This document shows positions 8,574 to 17,215 of a DNA stretch of 64,000 nucleotides, piece after piece; within the stretch, counting starts at the first letter, position 1, and every line of letters starts with the position of its first letter. The translations under genes were made by a program, and so were the position numbers. Source of the stretch: Neiella marina (GTDB taxonomy: Bacteria > Pseudomonadota > Gammaproteobacteria > Enterobacterales > Neiellaceae); NCBI RefSeq assembly GCF_002165625.1, contig NZ_NGNS01000001.1, forward strand, positions 124,001 through 188,000, written 5' to 3'. The notes beneath the pieces were generated by a model that saw only the letters and a program-made list of their open reading frames with translations, was not told the DNA's origin and did no database searches.

Positions 8574-8615
8574 CAGTAACTCCTTGTTGTTCAACAACAT
8601 CAGGTAATAACAAAA

Positions 8616-9548
8616 TTATGCAGCGGGTTGCTCCGACTCACTTGCAACAAGCTTGATGTCGGTAAGTTCAATTTGTTCAGGCTCGGGGTCGTCGCCCATA
8701 TCATCGGTTGGATCAACAATCACAGGGCTGTTGTCCGACGATTCTCGCAATGCCAGCTCACCCGATCGATTCACCAAGAAATCGACCAAATGGTTGCGGA
8801 TCTTGTAGTATCCAGGGTGTTCGATAATGTCTGAGCGCTGACGCGGACGTGGCAAATTGATCGTCACGGATTCGGCAATTTTGGCTTCTGGACCATTGGT
8901 CATCAGCAACACCCGATCGGCCAGCAAAATCGCCTCATCGACATCATGGGTAATCATAAAAACGGTCTGCTGCGACTCCGACCAGATTTTGATCAGCTCA
9001 TCTTGAATAATCCCGCGGGTGAGCGCATCGAGCGCACCGAACGGTTCATCCAGCAATAGCAATTTAGGTTGGGTAGCAAAGGCCCGGGCAATGCTGACGC
9101 GCTGACGCATGCCGCCTGACAATTGCGATGGCTTGCGATCCATCGTTGTCGACAGGCCGACCATCTGCAGATATTTTTTGCTATGGGTTTCAACTTGTTC
9201 GGCAGACCACTTGGGAAAACGAGCTCGGACTCCAAAGTTGACGTTCTGCAACGCACTGAGCCACGGCATCAGGCTGTAGTTTTGAAACACTACTCCGCGA
9301 TCTAAGCTTGGCCCCGACACTTCCTTACCTTCCATGATGACGCCGCCAGATGACGCTTCATCTAAGCCCGCCAAGACATTGAGAATGGTCGACTTGCCAC
9401 AACCGGAATGGCCAATGATGCAAACAAACTCGCCTTTCTCTAGGGCAATATTAACGTCTTTGAAGACCACCAAGTCGGGCCCCTTGTTAGGGCTTGGGTA
9501 GGCTTTGCTTAAGCCTTCGACCGATACCAAAGGTTTTTTATCTGTCAC
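8616..9548 (-). CDS. cynD: Cyanate ABC transporter, ATP-binding protein
   Basis: A 310-aa ATPase of the nitrate/sulfonate/taurine importer group (NrtD/SsuB/TauB). It has Walker A GHSGCGKST near residue 43, a Q-loop (VVFQNYSLMPW), the signature LSGGMRQR, Walker B LLLLDEPFGALD and the H-loop MITHD. The roughly 50-residue acidic tail (DPTDDMGDDPEPEQ) after the core is not needed for ATPase function. It lies between the permease gene (3-nt gap) and cynS. The symbol is given by analogy to the cynABDS order of cyanobacteria and Pseudomonas. Confidence 0.9.
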   Translation of the reverse strand: MTDKKPLVSVEGLSKAYPSPNKGPDLVVFKDVNIALEKGEFVCIIGHSGCGKSTILNVLAGLDEASSGGVIMEGKEVSGPSLDRGVVFQNYSLMPWLSALQNVNFGVRARFPKWSAEQVETHSKKYLQMVGLSTTMDRKPSQLSGGMRQRVSIARAFATQPKLLLLDEPFGALDALTRGIIQDELIKIWSESQQTVFMITHDVDEAILLADRVLLMTNGPEAKIAESVTINLPRPRQRSDIIEHPGYYKIRNHLVDFLVNRSGELALRESSDNSPVIVDPTDDMGDDPEPEQIELTDIKLVASESEQPAA

Positions 9549-9551
9549 AGG

Positions 9552-10379
9552 CTACTCCTCATAAGCGACCAAGCGGGAAACTGCCGACAACGCCATGTCT
9601 AACAACATCCCCACCACACCAATCATCAAGATGGAGAAAATCACGCTGTTCAAATCCAGGTTGTTCCACTCGTTCCATACGTAGTAACCAATGCCGGTAC
9701 CGCCAACTAACATCTCCGCAGCGACAATCACCAGCCAAGCGATACCGATGGAGATCCGCATCCCCGTCAGAATGGTCGGTGCGGCAGCCGGTAAAATCAC
9801 ACTCCACGCCGTTCGCCATGGGCTAAGCTCATGGGTTTGCGCCACTCGGATCCAGTCGCTGCGAACATTGGCAACGCCAAAGGCCGTGTTGATTAACATC
9901 GGCCAAATCGAACAAATGAAGATGACAAAAATCGCCGACTGCTCAGAGTCCTTAATGATGAACAGTGCCAACGGCATCCACGCCAGCGGCGAAATGGGTC
10001 TTAACACCTGAATGAATGGGTTCAGGGCTCGATACATCAACGGCGACATACCAATGACAAAACCGAGCGGAATGGCGATAAGAGCAGCAGCAAAGTAGCC
10101 CGTCAGCACCCGATAAAGCGAGTAAGCGAGCTGAATGCCGATGCCTTTGTCGTTAGGGCCCGCATCGTAGAAAGGGTTACTGAGTTCCTGCCACGCCAAT
10201 GCCAGTACTTGCGATGGCGGCGGCACCCGAGCTTGGTCGTCAGCCCCGCCCATCAGCAATTCAAACTCGGTTAGCGCTTCCGATGCCGCGGGAGGCTGAT
10301 TCATTGCCTCCCACAACCCCAGCAAAAGCGCGAGAAACACCAGTGCAACAATCGTCGCTCGCACATTCAATGACATCAT
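9552..10379 (-). CDS. cynB: Cyanate ABC transporter, permease
   Basis: A 275-aa inner-membrane permease of the NrtB/SsuC type with about six membrane segments. The first, at residues 8-25, is followed by a roughly 60-residue periplasmic loop and then the BPD transport core, including an EAA-like loop (VANVRSDWIRVAQTHELSP...WRTAWSVILPAAAPTI). The ATG shares one base with the TGA of cynA (TGATG), and AAGGAG lies inside the cynA end, so translation is coupled. A second in-frame ATG follows immediately. Confidence 0.9.
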   Translation of the reverse strand: MMSLNVRATIVALVFLALLLGLWEAMNQPPAASEALTEFELLMGGADDQARVPPPSQVLALAWQELSNPFYDAGPNDKGIGIQLAYSLYRVLTGYFAAALIAIPLGFVIGMSPLMYRALNPFIQVLRPISPLAWMPLALFIIKDSEQSAIFVIFICSIWPMLINTAFGVANVRSDWIRVAQTHELSPWRTAWSVILPAAAPTILTGMRISIGIAWLVIVAAEMLVGGTGIGYYVWNEWNNLDLNSVIFSILMIGVVGMLLDMALSAVSRLVAYEE

Positions 10380-11854
10380 CAGCTCCTTTTGATGGCAAAG
10401 CTGTTCACATAGCCTTCTGGATCCGTGTAATCAAAGGTCTTACCCATGATGGTGTAATTCTCATAGGTCTTGCTCGGCGCTTCATAACCAAGATCTTTCA
10501 TCACTTTGGCGGTATCCGAGGCAACATATACCTGCTCAGCAATGCCTTTGTAGTCGATGTCACCATCAACATAACCCCAGCGTTTCATTTGGGTCAGAAT
10601 CCACACGGCCATTGAATGCCACGGGAATGGATCGAAATCGATGCGGTCAGGGACGTCGTAGACTTTCTTCTCCAAGCCATCCACGTAGCGGCCAGTTAAC
10701 ACTTGGCGAATCACGATTTCCGGCTGGTTGAGATAATTCTTCGGCGCAATTGCGGCAGAAATTTCACTGCGATTTGCCGGATCGGCAGAATAGTGGGTGG
10801 CGTCCACAATGGCGCGGAACAATGCGGTATAGGTGTTCGGCATCTCGGTGGCAAACTTCTGGCTACAAGCAAATGCACAGCATGGATGCCCTTCCCAAAT
10901 ATCTTTGGTCAAGGTATGGATGAAACCGACTTTCTCGTACACCGCACGCTGGTTAAATGGATCCGGTGATAAGTAACCATCGAGGTTACCGGCTCGCAGG
11001 TTGGCGACCATTTCTGGCGGCGGTACGACACGGATTTGAATATCCTTGTCCGGGTCGAGGCCAAATTCAGCGACGTAATAACGCAGCAAGAAGTTATGCA
11101 TCGAATAATCAAACGGCACACCAAACTTAAAGCCCTTCCATTGCTTCGGATCGCGCTTATCTTTGTGTTTGTTGTGCAGCACAATGGCTTGGCCATTGAT
11201 GTTTTCCACCGCCGGCATAATGTACGGGGTAGCAGTAGAGCCGGCGCCCATGGTCATTGCCAATGGCATTGGAGTCAGCATATGCGATGCGTCGTATTCG
11301 CCATTTAACGACTTATCCCGAGCAACTGCCCAGCCGGCGGTTTTGATCACATCAACATCCAATCCGTACTTGGAATAGAACCCCATCGGGTGCGCCATGA
11401 TGATAGGCGTGGCACAAGTAATGGGTACAAAACCAATATTAAGCTTGGTTTTTTCTAGTTGGCCAATGCCATCTTTTACCGCAGCCTTTACTTTATCGAG
11501 CGGCAAAATAGAGCCCAGCGCTGCAGCCAAGGTACCGCCGCCAACCATGCGAATAAACTGTCGACGGCTCTGATCGTGATGACCAAACATGCCTCGTACA
11601 ATGGCACTTTCCACTGCCCGATCCATGATGTCTTCTTGCGTCATTGCCGCTTGCTGACTGGCTTTTTGTTCGGGCTCAACTGACTGCCGAGCTTGCTGAT
11701 CATATTGATCACCATAGGCTTCAAGCGCCTCAGTCCGCTGTTGGTCACTCAATTGCGGTTGGCGTTGTAGTTGGCAATCCATACAGTCGCAATCGATGGT
11801 GTGCGTCAATCCGACTTTGTGATCAAAAGGGTTTCCTAAGCTTTTGATGGCCAT
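10379..11854 (-). CDS. cynA: Cyanate ABC transporter, Tat-exported binding protein
   Basis: A 491-aa substrate-binding protein of the NrtA/CmpA family. A twin-arginine signal, SRRQFIRM at residues 96-103, is followed by a hydrophobic stretch to about 116, so the folded protein should be exported by Tat. The mature domain contains family segments such as IGFVPITCATPIIMAHPMGF and GVPFDYSMHNFLLRYYVAEFG. Unusually, 95 residues precede the Tat motif and contain three cysteines (22, 24, 27) in DCDCMDC near a histidine, which looks like a metal site. A ribosome site GGGAG lies about 9 nt before the ATG. The substrate is inferred from the linked cynS; nitrate or bicarbonate are alternatives for the family. 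Confidence 0.88.
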   Translation of the reverse strand: MAIKSLGNPFDHKVGLTHTIDCDCMDCQLQRQPQLSDQQRTEALEAYGDQYDQQARQSVEPEQKASQQAAMTQEDIMDRAVESAIVRGMFGHHDQSRRQFIRMVGGGTLAAALGSILPLDKVKAAVKDGIGQLEKTKLNIGFVPITCATPIIMAHPMGFYSKYGLDVDVIKTAGWAVARDKSLNGEYDASHMLTPMPLAMTMGAGSTATPYIMPAVENINGQAIVLHNKHKDKRDPKQWKGFKFGVPFDYSMHNFLLRYYVAEFGLDPDKDIQIRVVPPPEMVANLRAGNLDGYLSPDPFNQRAVYEKVGFIHTLTKDIWEGHPCCAFACSQKFATEMPNTYTALFRAIVDATHYSADPANRSEISAAIAPKNYLNQPEIVIRQVLTGRYVDGLEKKVYDVPDRIDFDPFPWHSMAVWILTQMKRWGYVDGDIDYKGIAEQVYVASDTAKVMKDLGYEAPSKTYENYTIMGKTFDYTDPEGYVNSFAIKRS

Positions 11855-12038
11855 GCCGTATTTCTCCCTTTGAAAGTACTGTGATTAATTGGCTTGAAAC
11901 AAAGCACCAGAGTTGTGCTTGACCTATCGCTGTGCGCGTATCAACAGCAAATGTCGACGATTTCTGCGTTCGACTCTGGGTTAGCGCGGTTTTCATAGAG
12001 TCGGACGGGTTTGCTCCGTTTCGTTCGTAGAAGCTATT

Positions 12039-12055
12039 TGCAAAGACAGAACCAA
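12039..12055 (-). promoter_or_regulatory. Sigma-54 promoter for the cyn operon
   Basis: On the minus strand the sequence TTGGTTCTGTCTTTGCA has the GG (-24) and GC (-12) doublets exactly 10 bp apart and a perfect TTGCA -12 element. The expected start is near 12028, leaving a leader of about 175 nt before cynA. The divergent gene encodes a sigma-54 activator and three operator palindromes lie 69-124 bp upstream, which is the usual architecture. Confidence 0.75.
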
Positions 12056-12123
12056 CTTTCAAAAACAACCATAAGAAACTGTTTTTAATGAATTTATTAT
12101 CACCAAACGGAAATCAAACATAA

Positions 12124-12178
12124 CTACGAATTTTCGTAGAACACGAAATCTCGTAGTTACCATCACGAAATTTCGTAG
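12124..12178. promoter_or_regulatory. Three operator palindromes (CynF enhancer sites)
   Basis: Three 16-bp near-palindromes share the pattern ACGAA(A/T)-T-(C/T)TCGTAG: 12124-12139 (CTACGAATTTTCGTAG), 12141-12156 and 12163-12178. Start-to-start spacing is 17 and 22 bp, so the sites fall on similar faces of the helix. They lie about 95-150 bp upstream of the predicted cyn start and 68 bp before cynF, so the same sites could serve enhancer binding for cynABDS and autoregulation of cynF. Confidence 0.75.
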
Positions 12179-12245
12179 TAATTGGCGTAAAAATTGAACA
12201 GTTTTTGGCAATGACAGGTGTTCGGCTCAAAAAACGGGGAAGTTT

Positions 12246-14129
12246 ATGGCTACGATTGAACAAATCGCCTTTTGGAACTCACCGGTCCCACAACTGATGG
12301 TGTGCCCGATATCAAACCTAATTGAGGCAGCCAATAAATCGGCTTGTCAGCTGCTGCAAGTACCGCTGGGAGACCTGAAACAAACCCATGCCAGCAGTTG
12401 GTTCAACCACTGTTTCACTCAATTGGTGGTTTTCACTCAGGAAACCATGATGAACGGCCATGCTTGGTCGGACACCCTAAGCGTCAAAGTTGCTGACCAA
12501 GAACAACCTATCGTACTGGAAACCCTAGCCAGTCAGGTCGAGCTAGAAGGCCGGCAGATGATTCAATTTGTGTTTCAGGATGTCGAGAAAATTGATCGCA
12601 ACCGCGTGCAGTCTGATGCCCAACGTCATTACCGCTCTGGCATTGGTCAGTGGCAACGAATGGCGCGTATTTTTCAAGATTTTGAGCGCGAGAACCAGCT
12701 CATTCTCGACGCCGCAGGGGAAGGTATTTATGGCGTTGATGCCAATGGCCAAGCGACCTTTATAAATCCAGCCGCTGAGCGCATATTGGGCTTTCGCAGT
12801 GAGGAGTTGATTGGCCGCAACATCCATACTGCAATTCACTACAAACACTGTAATGGCGACCACTATCACGTTGAAGATTGCCCTATTTATGCCGCCTTTC
12901 AAGAAGGCGAAGTGCGCCAAGTGGACGACGAGGTATTTTGGTCAAAATCAGGTGTACCGGTTGATGTCGAATACACCAGCACACCGATCAACGATGGCGA
13001 TCAAGTCGTGGGAGCGGTGGTGATCTTCCGCGATATTACCGAAAAGAAGCGAGCTCAACGTGAGCTTGTTCAAGCGTTGAAGGAAGTCGATCAACTCCGC
13101 CAGCAGCTGGAAATGGAAAATGCCTATCTGCAAGAAGAAATTAGCTCCGAGTTTAACAACCACCAAATTGTTGGCCGCTCTCAAGCGGTACGAGAGTTGG
13201 TTAAACAAATTGATTTAGTTGCACCAACGGACGTCACTGTTCTTATTTGCGGCGAATCAGGCACAGGTAAAGAACTGATAGCCCGCGCCATTCATGAATC
13301 CAGCAAACGCAGCAAGCGGTCACTGATTCGGGTGAACTGCGCGGCAATTCCTGCTGAGTTGTTCGAAAGTGAGTTTTTTGGCCATGCCAAAGGTTCCTTT
13401 ACCGGCGCCACCAGCGATCGGCCGGGTCGTTTTGAATTGGCCCATGGCGGTACTTTGTTTCTTGATGAAGTCGGTGAGATACCGCTGGCTTTGCAGGGCA
13501 AATTGCTTCGGGTATTGCAAGAACAACAGCTGGAGCGGATCGGTGAATCATCGACTCGCAATGTCGATGTGCGGATCATTGCCGCAACCAATCGAAATCT
13601 GGCGGATATGGTGGCAGCAGGTACCTTTCGAGAAGATCTCTATTTTCGCTTGAACGTGTTTCCCATTGAGTCGGTGCCGTTACGGCAGCGAGCAGATGAC
13701 ATTCCGCTATTGGCTCATCACTTTTTGGACAAAGCCGGCAAGCGGCTCAATAAGCCCGACATGCGGATATCATTAGCACAATTAGAAACCCTCAAACGCT
13801 ATGACTGGCCGGGCAATATTCGTGAACTGGAGAATGTCATCGAACGCCAGGTGATTTTGGCCCACGGCCAATGGTTGAAGTTTGATGATCTGCAGGCAGA
13901 AAAACAGCAAAGGCTTGAGTCCAACATCGCCGAAACAGCCATCGTCACGGCCGGAGACCTTAAGCAACAAGAGCGACAAAGCATTATCAACGCTCTCAAA
14001 CAAGCCAAAGGCAAGGTGTTTGGTCGTGATGGCGCCGCAGAAATCATGGCGGTCAAACCGACCACTCTGGCATCACGCATCAAGCGGTTAGGTATCGATG
14101 TGCAGCTTTTTAAAGGTGAGCAGGCTTAA
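12246..14129 (+). CDS. cynF: Sigma-54-dependent activator of the cyanate operon
   Basis: A 627-aa bacterial enhancer-binding protein. Residues 1-115 look like a degenerate PAS domain; a clear PAS domain spans about 148-265 ([18 protein letters not shown] to IFRDITEKK) and contains a His/Cys-rich insert, [15 protein letters not shown], that could bind a metal. A short coiled coil leads to the AAA+ domain (Walker A GESGTGKE at 336-343, Walker [12 protein letters not shown]). The sigma-54 contact loop reads GSFTGA rather than GAFTGA. A Fis-type helix-turn-helix ends the protein ([20 protein letters not shown]). It is divergent from cynABDS. The name follows the cynFABDS cluster known in Pseudomonas pseudoalcaligenes. 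What signal the PAS domain senses is not evident. Confidence 0.88.
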   Translation: MATIEQIAFWNSPVPQLMVCPISNLIEAANKSACQLLQVPLGDLKQTHASSWFNHCFTQLVVFTQETMMNGHAWSDTLSVKVADQEQPIVLETLASQVELEGRQMIQFVFQDVEKIDRNRVQSDAQRHYRSGIGQWQRMARIFQDFERENQLILDAAGEGIYGVDANGQATFINPAAERILGFRSEELIGRNIHTAIHYKHCNGDHYHVEDCPIYAAFQEGEVRQVDDEVFWSKSGVPVDVEYTSTPINDGDQVVGAVVIFRDITEKKRAQRELVQALKEVDQLRQQLEMENAYLQEEISSEFNNHQIVGRSQAVRELVKQIDLVAPTDVTVLICGESGTGKELIARAIHESSKRSKRSLIRVNCAAIPAELFESEFFGHAKGSFTGATSDRPGRFELAHGGTLFLDEVGEIPLALQGKLLRVLQEQQLERIGESSTRNVDVRIIAATNRNLADMVAAGTFREDLYFRLNVFPIESVPLRQRADDIPLLAHHFLDKAGKRLNKPDMRISLAQLETLKRYDWPGNIRELENVIERQVILAHGQWLKFDDLQAEKQQRLESNIAETAIVTAGDLKQQERQSIINALKQAKGKVFGRDGAAEIMAVKPTTLASRIKRLGIDVQLFKGEQA

Positions 14130-14182
14130 AACATAACGCCAATTGTTGGCTTACTTCATTGCCGACTTACCATCAACAACAA

Positions 14183-14211
14183 AAAGGCCGCCCATTTCAG
14201 AGGCGGCCTTT
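14183..14211. terminator. Bidirectional terminator between cynF and ppc
   Basis: AAAGGCCGCC (14183-14192) pairs with GGCGGCCTTT (14202-14211) over a 9-nt loop, with A-runs and T-runs on both sides. It can end both convergent genes. Confidence 0.88.
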
Positions 14212-14231
14212 GTCAATCAACTTAATAGTGA

Positions 14232-16889
14232 TTAACCACTATTGCGCATACCTGCAGCAATACCTGTGATAGTGATCATCAACGCTAGCTCTAAGTGCTT
14301 CTGCGCAGCTTCACATTCTTCATCACCTTCACATGCACGATTGCGTTTGAGCAATTCAGCTTGCAAGCGGTGCAGCGGCTCCATGTAAGTTGCACGCAGT
14401 TTAATCGACTCACGACTCCACTGTTCGCGCTCCATCAAACCTTCATCGTGAGTAATCGACAACACGGTATCGATGTCAGACGCCAACTGACTGCGCAGTT
14501 TCACGCCCAATGGTTGCAACTCTTCTGGTACCAGCACTTTGTCATAGTAGGCCGACAGGCTGGAATCAGATTTCATGAATACCATTTCCAGCATCAGCAT
14601 CCGAGTGCGGAAGAATGGCCAAGTAGAGAACATTTCTTCAATCAGTTCGGCCTTGCCAGAGGTCAACGCACTGGCCAATGCCTGCCCCGCGCCGAGCCAC
14701 GCTGGCAGTACCAGACGGTTCTGCGACCAAGCAAAAATCCAAGGAATAGCGCGCAATGATTCCACACCACCACCTGGTTTACGCTTAGCCGGACGTGAGC
14801 CCAACGGCAACTTGCCGAGCTCTTGCTCTGGTGTCGCTGCGCGGAAATAAGGCACAAAGTCTTTCTCGCCACGAATAATCGAACGATATGCTTGGCATGA
14901 CTCTTCGGCTAAGCCGTTCATCACCTCGCGCCAGCTGTCTTGCGGCACTGGCGGCGGCGTCAAGATGCCTTCCAACACGGCGCTGGTGTATATCGCCAAA
15001 CTGCGGACTGCCAAATCGCTCAAACCGAACTTGAAGCGAATCATTTCGCCCTGCTCAGTCACTCGCAGACCACCTCTCAGTGACCCCGGAGGCTGAGACA
15101 AAATCGCTTGGTGAGCTGGCCCGCCACCGCGACCGATGGTGCCGCCTCGACCATGGAATAGGGTAATAGCAATATCTTTTTGTTCAGCCAAGGCAACCAA
15201 GGCTTCCTGCGCCGAATACTGGGCCCAAGCAGCTGCAAGTACACCGGCATCCTTGGCAGAGTCCGAGTAGCCGATCATCACTTCTTGCTTGCCATTGATG
15301 TAACCACGGTACCAGTCAACAGAGAACAGGCGCTCCATACAATCAACAGCACCATCCAAGTCATCAAGTGTCTCGAACAATGGCGCAACAGGCATGGCAT
15401 AGCTAATACCTGCTTCTTTCAACAACAGGTGAACCGACAACACATCAGATGGATTGCTTGCCATCGAGATAATGTAGGTGCCTAAGGTATCTGGATCGGT
15501 ATCAGCAATAACGGCACAGGTGTCCAATACTTCCTGAACATCATCACTTGGCTGCCAATTACTTGGGATTAGAGGGCGCTTGCTGTTGAGCTCTTGCAGC
15601 AAGAATGACTGTTTGTCTTCCTCACTCCACTGCATGTAATCGCCCAAACCGAGGTAACGAGTCAGTTCACTGAATACTTCTGCGTGGCGCTCGCCATCTT
15701 GGCGAATATCCAAGCGGGTTAGATGAATACCAAAGCAGTGAACGCGGCGGATAGTCCGCAATAAGCGATCGTTAGCGATGGTGTCCATGCCGCATTCGAC
15801 CAACGAGTCGTAGCACAACTGCAGCGGAGTCAGCAGATCAGTCTTGGTATGGATCAAACCAGGCTGCTTGAGCTTAGAGAAGCTACCGTTGAGCGCACGG
15901 AATAATGCTGCCCGAGTCGCCTTCATCCGATCGCGCAGGTCTTTGACGATTTCACGATATGGTTCGTTGCTATCAACGACCAACTCGCGCACTTTGTCAT
16001 TACAAGCACGCATCGATAATTCGCTAGCCAGCACATCCAAATCAGCAATGTACAAATCAGCCGCTTTCCAGCGTGCCAAATAAAGTACTTCGCGTGTCAC
16101 CGCAGCGGTAACAAATGGGTTACCGTCACGGTCGCCCCCCATCCAGGAGGCAAACTTGACCGGACGAGCATCAATTGGCAATGACATGTCGAGCTTAGAC
16201 TGCAACAAATCATCAAGTTGTTCTAAATAGTCAGGCACCGCATCCCACAGTGAAGATTCAACTACGGCGAAACCTGATTTCGCTTCATCGACCGGTGTAG
16301 GTCGCTGTGTACGAATTTCTCGTGAGCTCCAAGCCTGATGAATCAGCGACGCCAATCGATTTTCAGTTTTCTGGCGCTGGCGGCGAGGCAGATCAGCTTG
16401 CTCCAACAACTCCAAACAATCTGCCACTTCAACATACTTGTTGATCATGGTGCGGCGGCTGGTCTCAGTTGGATGAGCGGTCAAGACCAGTTCAACCGAC
16501 AACTGGCTGATGGCATCTGCAATTTTATCTTTGCTGATTTCCTGTTGCTCGAAGCGCTCGAGCATGTCTTCAAACGGATCAGGTTTATCAATAGCCTGAT
16601 TCGCGGCTCTGGAAATATTGTGGTATTGCTCGGCAGTGTTCGCCAAAGTCAAGAAGTGGTTGAAGCTCCGAGCAACGCCCATTAACTCGTCGTCGCTGAG
16701 GTCATTTAAGGTAGCTTCTAGCTGCTGATTGGCGTCCTTGTCACCGGCACGCGCAGCCTTTGATAAGGTGCGGATATGCTCCACTTGGTGAAATAGTTCT
16801 TCGCCTAAATCTTGGCGAATGACGTCGCCTAACAGGTTTCCCAGTTTACGCACATTGGCGCGCAAGGCTTCATAGTGTTCCATGAACAT
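14232..16889 (-). CDS. ppc: Phosphoenolpyruvate carboxylase
   Basis: An 885-aa cytoplasmic enzyme that carboxylates phosphoenolpyruvate with bicarbonate to oxaloacetate. Diagnostic stretches are LTAHPTETSRRTM (catalytic His near residue 138), GYSDSAKDAG, FHGRGGTIGRGGGPAH and the C-terminal ITGIAAGMRNSG. Length is normal. Two ATGs lie six bases apart; the first has AAGG 4 nt upstream and the second at 10 nt, so either may be used. It is divergent from argC, a neighbourhood also seen in Vibrio-like genomes, where argE commonly lies nearby; here argE is absent. Confidence 0.97.
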   Translation of the reverse strand: MFMEHYEALRANVRKLGNLLGDVIRQDLGEELFHQVEHIRTLSKAARAGDKDANQQLEATLNDLSDDELMGVARSFNHFLTLANTAEQYHNISRAANQAIDKPDPFEDMLERFEQQEISKDKIADAISQLSVELVLTAHPTETSRRTMINKYVEVADCLELLEQADLPRRQRQKTENRLASLIHQAWSSREIRTQRPTPVDEAKSGFAVVESSLWDAVPDYLEQLDDLLQSKLDMSLPIDARPVKFASWMGGDRDGNPFVTAAVTREVLYLARWKAADLYIADLDVLASELSMRACNDKVRELVVDSNEPYREIVKDLRDRMKATRAALFRALNGSFSKLKQPGLIHTKTDLLTPLQLCYDSLVECGMDTIANDRLLRTIRRVHCFGIHLTRLDIRQDGERHAEVFSELTRYLGLGDYMQWSEEDKQSFLLQELNSKRPLIPSNWQPSDDVQEVLDTCAVIADTDPDTLGTYIISMASNPSDVLSVHLLLKEAGISYAMPVAPLFETLDDLDGAVDCMERLFSVDWYRGYINGKQEVMIGYSDSAKDAGVLAAAWAQYSAQEALVALAEQKDIAITLFHGRGGTIGRGGGPAHQAILSQPPGSLRGGLRVTEQGEMIRFKFGLSDLAVRSLAIYTSAVLEGILTPPPVPQDSWREVMNGLAEESCQAYRSIIRGEKDFVPYFRAATPEQELGKLPLGSRPAKRKPGGGVESLRAIPWIFAWSQNRLVLPAWLGAGQALASALTSGKAELIEEMFSTWPFFRTRMLMLEMVFMKSDSSLSAYYDKVLVPEELQPLGVKLRSQLASDIDTVLSITHDEGLMEREQWSRESIKLRATYMEPLHRLQAELLKRNRACEGDEECEAAQKHLELALMITITGIAAGMRNSG

Positions 16890-17112
16890 GTACCTTCGTT
16901 AACGCTGCAAACAAAATAAAACCAGCAAGGTGCCGGTTTCAAAATTAGTGCTAGTTCTAATCAAGGCAAATTGGCCTTAAATAGTTTACCGATTCTATCA
17001 GGTATATAAAAAGCCTCAACTTGCCGGCTTTCTAACCACTTTTTGAACACGATCTATTCAACTGTGGTAACTAAAGTTTACAACAGAGCGAATTGAATAA
17101 TCCATATATTCA

Positions 17113-17137
17113 TGCATTTTTGTTGCATAACCATGCA
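17113..17137. promoter_or_regulatory. Phased TGCAT motif before argC
   Basis: TGCAT occurs at 17113-17117 and 17124-17128 and TGCA at 17134-17137, a +0/+11/+21 series on one helical face. The same spacing occurs before argD at 60803-60827. TGAAT and ATTCA (17094-17098, 17108-17112) stand just upstream. ArgR half-sites are related (TGAAT/ATTCA), but the inner spacing of classical ARG boxes is not met. The rest of the 326-bp ppc-argC gap is AT-rich with no further gene. Confidence 0.45.
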
Positions 17138-17166
17138 ATCAAAGTTAATGTGTCACTCTCATTTTA

Positions 17167-17191
17167 AAGGGTTATCTTTACCCTTGTTTTT
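17167..17191 (+). other. Small hairpin plus T-run in the argC leader
   Basis: AAGGGT (17167-17172) pairs with ACCCTT (17180-17185) over a 7-nt loop, followed by GTTTTTT. It looks like a weak intrinsic terminator only 25 nt before the argC start, so it could attenuate the arg operon. The stem has only three G-C pairs. Confidence 0.3.
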
Positions 17192-17215
17192 TGCCCTGAT
17201 AATTCTGGAAAAAGT

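Noticed and set aside
10199-10615. 138-codon plus-strand ORF across the cynA-cynB junction
   Set aside because: Antisense to two well supported genes and without a ribosome site.
11855-12038. A LysR-type cynR gene or its operator in the cyn leader
   Set aside because: The only divergent regulator is the sigma-54 activator; no LysR T-N11-A dyad with good symmetry was seen.
17094-17112. Classical ARG box (TGAAT-N4-ATTCA) before argC
   Set aside because: The half-sites are 9 bp apart instead of 4, so it does not meet the ArgR box; only the broader TGCAT series is reported.
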